Source of the DNA: Leptidea sinapis
Taxonomy: Eukaryota; Arthropoda; Insecta; Lepidoptera; Pieridae
Length of the DNA: 64,000 nucleotides
Assembly: GCF_905404315.1 (NCBI RefSeq)
Contig: NC_066301.1
Location: 5,952,001 to 6,016,000, forward strand
Direction: 5' to 3'
Below are positions 21,455 to 31,365 of this stretch, in pieces. The notes below the pieces were generated by a model. The model saw nothing but the letters and a program-made list of their open reading frames with translations, had not been told where the DNA came from and did not search any database. How positions within the stretch are numbered: the first letter of the stretch is position 1; each line of letters opens with the position of its first letter. A program made the translations under genes and the position numbers.

Positions 21455-22975
21455 ATGGCAACCATTCGTACACCGTCAAAAAAGACAATTAGTGAGGACG
21501 ATCTCGAAACTTCCCCTATAGAGACAAAGAAGGCTGAGCCTTCTCAGAATGAAATGAGACTGACCTCTAATGTTAGACGTAGTATAGGGGTATGGGAGTC
21601 TGGGAAAAATGATCCAAAGCCTTGCACCTCCAAAACACAATCACCTACAAAGACGACACCAACAAGGGTATCGCGGGTAAGCGCTAAGGAAAAACAGAGG
21701 CCAGTGCTCCTTCAAGAAGCAAAGGATACGGTATCGGTAGAGCCTCCTGGGATATCACCGAGATCAACACAAGTCCTGATTAAGTCGACTGACAGAGTAG
21801 CCCAGGCGCGGATCTGGCTCCAAAGGGCGAAGACCTGCGTCAGTCAATCTCGAAATCTGAAGACGGATCTCAAGCAGGGCATCATCACGGCGATTGATAA
21901 CCTGTATCAATTAGTGAAGGACGCAACAGCGGCGAAGACAGGGACAGTAGCAATAGCGAAACAAACACTCGTAACTGAAGAAAAAGGTACTAATATCGAG
22001 GCTAGAAAAGAGGAAAATCACAGTAAGGCCGAACATATAGGGGAAATAGACGGAAAAGAATTGCTTCAATTACAGGTTCAAGGGGAAAAAATTGATAGAA
22101 CCTGCAAAGAAATGGAGAAACTAAGGGAGTCAGTCAATTACCACAGGCCCCTGACTAACGCAACATATGCGAGTGTAGTGTCAGCACCAGACAAGACGTC
22201 ACTGCGGGAAAGACCAGCAACATTACACTCGGTCGTTATCGCCTCCAAGGATGAAAAAGAGACAGGAGAAGAAGTACTGGACAGAATTCGAAAAACAGTG
22301 AATGCCAAGGATGGTTTTGTAAAGGTGGAGCGGGTTCGCAAAGTAAAGGACCGGAAAATTGTAGTTGGCTGCGGAACTGAAGAAGCAAAAGAGAAACTCA
22401 AAGAGCGATTGAAGGGCGCTGAAAATAACCTCATTGTGGAGGAAATCAAAAATCAAGACCCATTGGTCGTGCTCAGAGGTGTTTTGACTTATAACAGCAA
22501 TGACGACATCCTGCAAGGACTCAAAAATCAAAACAAGGAAATATTTGTAAACCAAGACAGTAAAGACTATAGGGTGGAGATAAGATTTAAAAGAAGGGCT
22601 AGAAATCTGCACATTAATCATGTTGTACTAAGGGTTTCCCCGCAGATCTACAAAAGACTCATTAACAGAGGTTATGTCAATATCGACATGCAAAGAGTTA
22701 GAGTTGAAGATCAGTCACCTCTAGTGCAGTGCTCAGGGTGCCTGGGATATGGACACGGACGTCGATTCTGCAGGGAGACGTTACCAAAATGTAGCCACTG
22801 TGGGGGGCCCCACATGCGTGACGAGTGTGCAAACTGGATGGCTGGCACAGCACCTACATGCTGCAACTGCACCGCAGCAAAGATTGATGATGTTGAACAC
22901 AATGCCTTTAGCTCCGACTGCACAGTGCGTAGGAAGTGGGAGGCGTTGGCTCGGGCTAAAGTAGCGTATTGCTGA
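21455..22975 (+). CDS. TR-5 ORF1: gag-like RNA-binding protein, intact
   Basis: This 506-aa frame is the only unbroken ORF1 of the TRAS-like type here. ATG 21455 gives MATIRTPSKK. Residues 1-100 are basic and rich in Ser/Thr/Pro. A conserved block VRRSIGVWESG lies near 45-55, and ARIWLQRAKTCVSQSRNLKTD near 122-142. The middle domain has KVERVRKVKDRK and KNQDPLVVL. The C-terminus has three knuckles: CX2CX4HX4C at 426-439, CX2CX3HX4C at 446-458, and a longer CCNC...H...C at 470-489. R1-clade ORF1 proteins bind the element RNA and, in Bombyx TRAS/SART, help target telomeres. The frame ends KVAYC then TGA, and ORF2 follows almost at once in another frame. Confidence 0.92.
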   Translation: MATIRTPSKKTISEDDLETSPIETKKAEPSQNEMRLTSNVRRSIGVWESGKNDPKPCTSKTQSPTKTTPTRVSRVSAKEKQRPVLLQEAKDTVSVEPPGISPRSTQVLIKSTDRVAQARIWLQRAKTCVSQSRNLKTDLKQGIITAIDNLYQLVKDATAAKTGTVAIAKQTLVTEEKGTNIEARKEENHSKAEHIGEIDGKELLQLQVQGEKIDRTCKEMEKLRESVNYHRPLTNATYASVVSAPDKTSLRERPATLHSVVIASKDEKETGEEVLDRIRKTVNAKDGFVKVERVRKVKDRKIVVGCGTEEAKEKLKERLKGAENNLIVEEIKNQDPLVVLRGVLTYNSNDDILQGLKNQNKEIFVNQDSKDYRVEIRFKRRARNLHINHVVLRVSPQIYKRLINRGYVNIDMQRVRVEDQSPLVQCSGCLGYGHGRRFCRETLPKCSHCGGPHMRDECANWMAGTAPTCCNCTAAKIDDVEHNAFSSDCTVRRKWEALARAKVAYC

Positions 22976-24650
22976 GGTTATCAATAGCATACAAGTAGGA
23001 ACCCCTACTGTAGGTTATCTAGTGGCTCAGGCTAATCTTCAAAGAAAAGAGTTGGCAACAGCGGAGCTCATGATAGAAGCTAAAAACCGCAAGATCGCAC
23101 TATCAATGATCCAGGAGCCGTACGTGGGAAGGTTGAGAAGGCTTAAAGACTACCGCGGGGCAAGAGACTACCAGAATGCAGCAGTTGGAGATGGGACTGT
23201 GAAGGCGGCAATAGTCGTCTTCGACGATGAACTTGACGTACTACAGTACCCGAAACTCACGACCAACAACATTGTTGTAGTAAAGATCCGAACCAGCGCA
23301 TGGGAAATCGCGGTAGTGTCTTTTTGTTTAGAACCTGATCAACCCATAGGGCCATACCTGGATCAGCTGAAGAACATTGGCGAAGAGCTCTCTTTTACAG
23401 GACTGATTCTGGGGGGTGACAGCAACGCAAAGAGCACCTGGTGGGGCAGTTCTATGGAAGATTGTAGGGGCATTGAAATGTAGTGTACCCTGGAAGAGTC
23501 AGGATGGCAGGTATTAAACACAGGGGATACGCCCACGTTCGACACCATTAGAGGGAGCAAAGCGTACAGAAGCTTCATTGATATCACCGCATGCACTGAC
23601 AACTTACTGGGACTAATAGATGACTGGAGGGCACACGAAAGTGTAACAAGCTCCGATCATAATACGATATTGTTCCAAATTCAGTTGCAAAAGAGCAAAG
23701 GCCTAAAAGTTCAGAGGACTACTCACCTCTACAATACGCGAAAAGCAAATTGGGAACAATTTCGTAAAACACTGGCTGAAATGAAACATAATAATAATAT
23801 AAATTGTGATTCTATCAATGAAATCAGAACCAAAGATGGACTAGAAAGTATGGTGATCAGATACACGGAAGCTATCACTACAGCATGCAAAGTAAGCATA
23901 CCAACTAAAAAGACAAAAGAAATACTTAAAGTCCCATGGTGGAGCGAGGAGCTCGCAAATAAGAAGAGAATTATGGTAACTTTCAGACGAAGGATAAGAA
24001 ATGCAGCCCCACACCGTAGAAACAAAGTTGTAGATGAATACCTGCGAAAGAAAGAAGACTATGAGTTCCATATCAGAAAAGCGCGCACTGAGAGCTGGAA
24101 GGCGTTCTGCGAGAGGCAAGACAGAGAGGGGATGTGGGAGGGAATTTACCGAATAATCGGAAGAACGGCTAGGAAGGAAGAGGACTTAACCCTAAGAAAC
24201 AAAGATGGCGAACAACTAAATCCCTTAGAATCGGCGCACTTATTAGCTCAGCTATTCTACCCTGAGGACCAAGTAAATACAGATAACAACGACCATCGCC
24301 GCACTAGAGACGAGGCAGAACAGGTAAACGCTTGGAAACATGATGAGATCCATGACCCACCGTTTACCCCGTTAGAACTGAAGATCGCGATGGAGAGCTT
24401 TAATCCAAAGAAAGCACCAGGAGTGGATGGATTTACAGCTGATATTTGCAGAACAGCAATCTCCCAGGACCCGGATGCATTTCTTGGCCTGTTCAACAAG
24501 TGTTTGCAGATTGCACACTTCCCAGACATTTGGAAGGCAGCAACTGTTGTAGTGCTCAGAAAACCTGGCAAGGAGGATTACAGGAACCCCAAGGCGTATA
24601 GGCCAATCGGACTGCTGCCTGTCCTGGGAAAAATCTTTTGTAAAAACTGA
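22976..24650 (+). pseudogene. TR-5 ORF2: endonuclease plus start of RT, truncated
   Basis: Homology starts near 23022 with AQANLQRKELATAELM, upstream of which the frame is open back into the end of ORF1 with no ATG. The endonuclease motifs are MIQEPYVG, ILGGDSNAKSTWWG and SSDHNT. An in-frame TAG lies at 23481-23483. The linker and RT N-terminus follow (NPKKAPGVDGFTADIC, AYRPIGLLPVLGKIF), then the frame ends at TGA 24648-24650. An internal deletion has removed the RT core, RNase H and Cys/His motif. Confidence 0.87.
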
Positions 24651-24752
24651 AATAATAATAAATAAAATGACTAACAACCTTATCCCAATGATGTAAAACA
24701 TCCCTGAATTATAATATCAGGGGAGAGCTGAGGGAATTAAAAAAAAAAAAAA
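24651..24752 (+). other. TR-5 residual 3' UTR and poly(A)
   Basis: About 88 bp of non-coding sequence and a 14-nt poly(A) remain downstream of the deletion. AATATCAGGGGAG lies just before the tail. Confidence 0.6.
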
Positions 24753-24755
24753 TAA

Positions 24756-24797
24756 CCTAACCTAACCTAACCTAACCTAACCTAACCTAACCTAACC
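24756..24797 (+). repeat. Telomeric (CCTAA)8-CC tract between convergent elements
   Basis: Eight perfect units plus CC lie between the poly(A) of TR-5 and the poly(T) of SA-1. The two elements point at each other and share this 42-bp tract as their 3' target. Confidence 0.95.
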
Positions 24798-24807
24798 TTT
24801 TTTTTTT

Positions 24808-25256
24808 AACGAGGAGGAAATACCTTTACGTACAACCCCTGTACGCTATGTGGCACAGGGAGTGCGGGACTCAACCACTTAGGCCATCTTCTACTCAGGT
24901 AGAAGTTGGCCAAGTTTGGTAATACCCACTAAAACCTCCTCGAGCGTCCATCTTGCCACTATCCTTGGAAACTTCTGGGTTCGCTAATGCATTCTACCAG
25001 AAACCTCCGTGGCACGGCAACCCTCCGACTAGAAAGACTGCTGCAGGTGAGCAAACCTCCTTTTCCTTTGTCCTGGTCGTTTTTTGCGAATGGTGTCGGC
25101 AGCCGGATCATCTTCTCGGAGTCTTTCAGCTGACTCCTTCTGCAGCATAACTTCCCCTTTTTGAGAGGTTCTCCGGGATATTTGCAGGGCATTTCACCGG
25201 AGAACCTCGGGGAAGAGGCCATCAGTGGCTCTCTACTGGCTGCTAGGGGCTGGGGT
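24808..25256 (-). other. SA-1 3' UTR with conserved inverted repeats
   Basis: Visible stems are CGAGGAGG (24810-24817) with CCTCCTCG (24935-24942), and a perfect 12-bp pair GAGGTTCTCCGG (25165-25176) with CCGGAGAACCTC (25197-25208). Both are present in SA-2. Bombyx SART1 needs its 3' UTR RNA for reverse transcription, so these may be recognition structures. The stretch near 24945-25150 is absent from SA-2. Confidence 0.65.
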
Positions 25257-27999
25257 TCAGAGGTCTTCTTGGACCCCTCTCCCCCTCCTGCCCCGCCCTG
25301 CTGCCCTCTGAAGGGCAACTGATGCCCTCTCTCTGTTTCTTTCGGCTTCCTCCTTCTGTAGCATTACGTGCTCGCAGAAGAAGGAAGCCGCCTTCCAGGA
25401 CTCCTCGCTGTCCAGCATGCTCTTGACCATGCCAGGCAGCGAGAGGTCCTGGCCGATCACTGTCCTCAGGTCTTGACGCCTCGTTTCCCACGCGGCGTAA
25501 TTCCGGAGGGTGTGATCGGCCGTATCCTCCTCGGTGTCATCACAGTGATGAGACCGAGGCGATACCTCCTTCCTCACAACCCGGCACAGATATCGTCCAA
25601 AGCAGCCATGGCCTGACAACACCTGTGCCAGGCGGAAGGAGATCTCTCCTTTTCGTCTTTTCTTCCAGTCACTTAGGACTGGAAGAATGGCGCCTATAGT
25701 GCGCGCGCCCACTTGGGAGGACTCAAGTTCCTCCCGCCACTGCCGCATAATGGCAGCGTCAGCCGCGCGCCTTATAGACGCCTCGAGCTCCCTCCACATT
25801 TCGCTGCCCATTTCCGCCTTAAGGCGATATAGGGCGGCGCTCATGCGAGCCTCCAAGGCCCAGGGCAGAGTGCCCGCAATAACGCAAGCCGCATCAAATG
25901 ATACCGTCCGATAGCACCTGGTTATGCGGTTCGCTATCACTCGCTGCGGCCTGCGGAGGAGTGACCCATTGCCTTTTCTGTTTAAGGCATCTCCCCAGAT
26001 GGGGGCCCCATACAGAGCCATGCTCTTCAGGACGCCGCTATATAGCCTCCTGACGCTTTGGGAAGGCCCCCCCGCGTTTGGTAATAAACGCGCGAGAGCT
26101 CCAGCCGCCCCAACCAATCTCTCTCCGAGGTGCCTGAAGTGTGCCTCGAAGCCTCAATGGCCATCCAGCACATGGCCTAGGTACCTCATGCAGGGGGCCA
26201 CCGGGACACGCACTCCGTTCACCTCGATGAAAGCGCCAGGAGGTGGGCCTCTCCTTGGGCCGTGGAACAGGATGGCGTCCGTTTTACTTAACGCCACCCT
26301 GAGCCCCAACAGCCTGATCCGCTCGACAACAAGGGAGGTCCCGACCGAGGCCTCCACCAGGGTGTCGTCTGCATAGCAGAAGATGCGCATCTTGGGTAGA
26401 AGCGCACCTCGCAACACCCAGTCGTAGCCCATGTTCCAGAGGAGCGGACCCAGCACCGACCCCTGCGAGACTCCGCACTCTACAGGACGCAGCCTCATCC
26501 TCCCGTCTCCCGCCACGTAGGCCACCCGGCGCCCAACCAGGTAGTCCTTCACTATTCGGCGCAAGTACCAGGGCACCTCGAAGAAGTCGAGTGCCTCAGC
26601 AATTACGCCAAACGGGAGACTGTTGAAGGCGTTGGCTATGTCCAGGGAGACCGCCAACGCCCTCTCACCATCCGCCGCCACACTCTCAACATGAGCCCTC
26701 AGCTCAGTGAGGGCGGCAAGCGTCGAGCGGCCCTTCCTTAAACCGAACTGGTGTTCGGATAAGTCCGGGCCCTCGGCAGAGAGGTGGCGACTTAGGCGTG
26801 AGGCCACTATCCATTCCAGCAGCTTCCTAACCTAATCCAGCAGGACTATTCCAGCAGGACTATAGGTCGGTAAGCCGCTGGAGAATCATTTGGCCTACCC
26901 TCCTTTTTGATGAGGCGTAGGCGTCCCTCCTTCCATACTTCCGGGAACCGCCCGACATTAAGACATTTGTCGAACAGTCCCCGGAGTTCCCCCTCGACAT
27001 GTGGGAAGGCCAGGGCCAGGACACGGCCGTGGATACCGTCCGGGCCCGGAGCCTTCCTCCTTGTCTTGAGGCGATTAAGGCAGAGGCCAAGTTCCACATC
27101 TGTCACGCCCTGGACCTCCCCTGTCGCCTCTTCCACAACCTCCCCCTCCCGCATCCTGGGCGGGATCAGGTTCACTGCGGTGGGGAAGAGCCCCGCGACC
27201 TCATCCTCTACAAGCGCTGGCTCCAAGACCTCCGTGAGCGGAGCCCCCCCACCCTTCAACTTTTTCGAGCTGAATGGTAAGGGCGCCCCCACGGGTCCCT
27301 CTCCAGGCCATCGAGAAGGTCCTCATAGGCCTTCTCTTTAGTCTGCCTGATCGCAGACTGGAGAGCCCTCTTTCGGTCATAATATACCGTTCGAAGGCCC
27401 TCCATTATTTCAGGCGTGTCGCCTCTCCGACGCCGACTCCGCAGATAGGCCCTACGGGCCCCAATGCTTTCGCTGCGTAGGACGGCTAGCTCCTGTGACC
27501 ACCAGAAAACAGCCGTCCTGCGCGGGGCCCTCTTCCAACGTGGCATCGAAGAGTCCGAGAGGGACTTCATCGCCCTCTTAAAGTCAAGAGCCAGCGCTTC
27601 CAAGTCATCCGTCATAGCTGGGCCTCCGGGCCTCAGCCACGATCTTAAGATCGCCGCCTCCTCGGCCGATTCCCGATCAAGGTGACTAATCACCCATCTC
27701 GGGAAGGCCGAGTTCACCCCCTCCGGTGGGACCCCAGTAGCCGGGCAGCAGCTAGATGTGAGGACCCCCAGTCGGATGTACCTATGGTCCGACAGGGTCT
27801 CCACATCCCCCACCACCCGCCAGCCAGTGACCCTGCACGACGCCTCAGGGGAGGCAAGGGTAATGTCAACTATCGATGCCCCCTGAGGCCTCACGCACGT
27901 CGCTACTCCCCCGGTGTTAAGAACGACGAGACCCAGCTCAGCCGCCCATGCCACCAAGGTAGCACCCCGTACTCCGGTTGTGGTGTCGCCCCAACTGCG
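25257..27999 (-). pseudogene. SA-1 ORF2: partial endonuclease, RT, Cys/His motif; several lesions
   Basis: Read on the minus strand from 27999. The endonuclease C-half has LVVLNTGG, DITLASPEA and LSDHRYI. The linker (DGLERDPWGRPYHSARK) is frameshifted by one base near 27262. RT then reads APGPDGIHGR, SLDIANAFNSL, GVSQGSVLGPLLWN and YADD, and the Cys/His motif is HHCDDTEEDTADHTLRNY. Other lesions are a 14-bp tandem duplication at 26836-26863 (frameshift), loss of about 11 codons after YADD relative to SA-2, and an in-frame TGA at 26154-26156 where SA-2 has Trp. The last Cys of the terminal motif is Tyr here. Confidence 0.85.
26836..26863. repeat. 14-bp tandem duplication in SA-1 RT
   Basis: TCCAGCAGGACTAT occurs twice in tandem. 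SA-2 has a single copy at the matching site (near 37252-37265), so this is a private duplication in SA-1 that shifts the frame. Confidence 0.9.
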
Positions 28000-29978
28000 T
28001 GACTTTTGAGAAATAGTATTTTTCTTAATTTCATAGTGGTGTTAGACATCGTTAGAAGCGTCTTGCGACGGCGAATCTAACGATACCTCTTTCGCAAGGA
28101 TCGGTGTGGATAAAGTGACAAAAAATGCCGAAAAACCGTGTTTTTTGTCAAGTCTGTGTAATAAAGTGCGTGCGCTGGAAAAACTAAAGCGATACCCCAA
28201 TATTTTTTGGATGTCATCGGCTGCACCTTAGCGTGCTGCACATTTTAACACCTTTTCTGGATTTTTACGACCAGGCATTCCGCTGTTATACAAGAAACAG
28301 TGCAGCACCACGTGGCACGTGGTGCCTCGAAACGCAGTCACACCAAGCAGATATATATATCACTGGATGCGTCACGCCGAGACAAAGAAAAGGACATATC
28401 GTTTATAAAAATCGAACGATTGGTAAAATTTTTATGACCAAAAAACAAAAAATAACCTTTAAAAATAACATTTATTGAAAATTTTTCAAAAAGTAAAGCG
28501 ACGACCTATATATAAAAATACGTCAAACGATTGTTCTCATTAAGACAAACGTTTTGACACCTAGAACAGATTTTTTGAGCCACCTGCAGCGATTTTAACA
28601 CTTTACTACCGGAAACCACGTGGCACGTGGTCAGTGTTCCCGTGGGATTTGAACATCAAACGATACCACGTTGGGAAGCCCTTATTATTTGAAGATCGTT
28701 GCCGTTTACAAATTGAAAATCCGACCATCCTGTGGGAAGCTAGCTCACCGAAACTGTTTTTATATATGAACATTATATTTTGTATATTTGTGCTTAGGTA
28801 TATAGATATTTACAATTTTTGACTTTGGAATCGTATGCCTTAAATTTTTTCGAGTCTAATGAGCCCAAACTCGATATATTTTGGAAACTCCTTACATTTT
28901 TAATTTATTTTTATTTTTTTCCAAAATTCACAAAAATTAAAAGAATTAAGAATTTTAAACGCCCAGGGGTGTAGAAAATAACACTGTTACCGCTAAAAAT
29001 ACTCATATTACCGGCATTTCATTTTTTAACATAGTTTTGGCCATTTTTGAGTCTTTTTGCTGTTTTTGTATTCAACCCCCAATTTTCAAAAAAATGTATT
29101 CCTTATAATTTAAGTAGTAAATCCAAAGTGCAATACAATTTGTGAAACTCCGTCTATTTATAAAGTTAAAGCTAATTTTTCTAAATTTTTATATATTATA
29201 ATTACTTCATAATAAATTTTTCAAAAATATCTGTTTCGAAAACCAACCGCACAAAATTTGTTTTGCAGATAACTCAAAAACTAGGGGTGCTAGAGCAAAA
29301 ATAACAAAATTTTACCCCACCCCCCCCCTATCAACTCCCCCCACGGCTTCACTTAGGTGAACCCCTTTGGACCCTCCCTGATCATTTTGGCATAGTCGCA
29401 GCCCCCTACCCCCAAAATTCCCTTTGGACTTAGAAAAATTTCTAGTGCCTTGGAAACACAAAATTAGCTGTAACTCCGGAGTTTCTCAACCGATTTTGAA
29501 GAGGGTTTCAATTTTGAATTTAGCTTCAGATAGAGATTTTTTTTTTTTTTTGTGGGTATCTCACTCAGGAATACGATTCCATATATTGATGATTATATTT
29601 GTAAACTTTTTCAAATTGACTATTATTATATAATTTAGATATATTTAGATTGTAAGTTAGTTTTAATTTCGTTGTGTTGTATATTTTAATACCTCACTTA
29701 GACCCTTTTATACGTGCCCAAGCTTGTTGGGCAAGCTAGTATAGTTTTATCTTGACGTGTTAAGAGTCTTTTGCTTTATATACTCAGCCCTTAATACATG
29801 TGTATATATTTTTACTACGCACTCAAAGTTGCTGGGCAAGATTGTATCTCTTTGAATTTAACGTATATACATATATTTAACGTATATATATACTGACTTT
29901 TTGACACAATCATATTTTTATTTACATTTTTATATTTTTAAATTATAATAATTTTACACTTTGACACTCACCTCCAAT
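28000..29978 (+). promoter_or_regulatory. TR-6 5' UTR
   Basis: About 2 kb of non-coding, AT-rich sequence with a C-rich patch near 29315-29420. It has two copies of a CCACGTGGCACGTGG palindrome (28308-28322 and 28616-28630), related to single sites in TR-2 and TR-3. Short frames at 28233-28478 and 28634-28822 show no family resemblance. Promoter function is inferred from position. Confidence 0.45.
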
Positions 29979-31365
29979 ATGTTTGGCATTAGAACCCCCC
30001 CAAAAAAGACAGATAGCGACAAATCGCCGCAAAGTGCAGGTCAATCGAAGTCAATCGTTAGAAGAAGTATTGGAAAATGGGAGGCTTCTACAAGCATTGC
30101 GAGTGAAGATTCCGCAACAAAACAGGCGGATACCTCCAAAAATCAACCACTTCAACTGACTGCGACACAAAAAGAAGGACAAGGAGGTTCGGACCAACCA
30201 GGGATTTCCCCAGGCAAGCCCAAATCGGGAGACAGAATGTCACAGGCGCGGGTCTGGGTGCAAAAAGCAAAAATGTGCGTTAACCAATCCCGAAACTTAA
30301 AGTCCGATCTAAAACAAGGCATCATAATGGCGGTAGACAACCTCTATCAACTACTGAAAGAAACAACATCCGCGAAAACAGGAGCAGCAGCAGCATCGTC
30401 ACAGCTAATACCTCCACCAACACCAGAAAACAGGGAAGCGGAAAAAACAGTAACATCTCTCCTCTGTGCGCATAGCGAGATGATTTCTAAAAGCATGGCT
30501 CAAATAGAAGAGTTGAAGGAAAGGTTGGCAGATCACCAAGCCGCACTTGGGAGGGCAACTTACGCGAGTGTAGTAGCCGGAGAGAAAAAGGATAAGCTGC
30601 AAACACCAGTGCGTATGCACTCCCTAATAGTCACCTCGAATAATGAGTAAGACACAGGGGAGAAAGTAATGGATAAGATTAGGCAGATAGTAAGGGCAAA
30701 AACGGAAGGAATAAAATAGACAGAATAAGGAAGGCTAAAGATAGGAAAATTATAATTGGGTGTGAGGATAAGGAAGAGCTGAAAAAGGTAAGGGAAAATA
30801 TAGGAGAAGAAGGGGGCGGGTTGATCGTAGAGGAAGTCAAAAATAAGGACCCACTCTTAATACTCAAGGGTGTATTATCCATTAATACTGATGACGATAT
30901 AATAAGGGCCCTGAGAAGTCAAAATAAGTATCTATTCCAGAACCTCAAAAAAGAAGAGGATAGGGCGGAGGTTAGATACAGAAAAAAGACGAGGAACCCT
31001 CATGTTAATAATGTAGTCATCAAAGTATCCCCTACGATCTGGAGAAGAGCCACGGAGACTGGATTTCTACATATAGACCTACAAAGGGTGAAGGTCGAAG
31101 ATCAAACCCCGCTAGTGCAATGCACGCGCTGCCTAGGCTTCGGACATGGTAAGGGCTCTGTAGGGAATCGACTGATTTGTGCAGCCACTGTGGCGGTCCA
31201 CATCTTCGTACAGAGTGCGCTGATCGCCTTGCAGGTATCCCACCTAAATGTCAAAATTGTTCCAAAGAAAAACATGAGAATGTGGAACATAATGCGTTTA
31301 GTTTGGATTGCCCCCTACGCCGTAAATGGGACAAACTCGCCAGATCAACTGTGTCATACTGCTGA
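29979..31365 (+). pseudogene. TR-6 ORF1 (gag-like), frameshifted
   Basis: ATG 29979 gives MFGIRTPPKK. VRRSIGKWEAS and ARVWVQKAKMCVNQSRNLKSD match the TR-5 ORF1. An in-frame TAA lies at 30648-30650 and a further shift near 30705-30720, after which RIRKAKDRK and KNKDPLL are recognisable. CTRCLGFGHGK is followed by a 2-nt gain near 31150, and the remaining knuckles CSHCGGPHLRTEC and CQNC...H...C lie in the next frame, to TGA 31363-31365. Confidence 0.86.

Larger units (their letters stand above)
19460..24752 (+). mobile_element. TR-5: TRAS-like LINE with intact ORF1 and deleted RT/RNase H
   Basis: The 5' end (CAGTATGG) follows CC of the telomere repeat, and poly(A) 24739-24752 leads through TA into CCTAA, so both ends appear genuine. 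It has a 2-kb 5' UTR, an intact ORF1, and an ORF2 that stops in the RT N-terminal region where a large internal deletion joins it to the 3' UTR. It may encode a working gag-like protein but no polymerase. Confidence 0.9.
24798..27999 (-). mobile_element. SA-1: SART-like telomeric LINE, 5'-truncated
   Basis: On the minus strand this GC-rich R1-clade element ends in 10 A (24798-24807 as T) followed by GGTTAGG. Coding sequence runs from the middle of the endonuclease to a Cys/His motif after RT, with no RNase H. It is very similar to SA-2. The 5' end stops at about 27999 inside the endonuclease (SWGDTTTGVRG) and abuts the truncated 5' UTR of TR-6 without telomere repeats. SART assignment rests on target, orientation opposite to the TRAS-like copies, and RT type. 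Confidence 0.85.
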
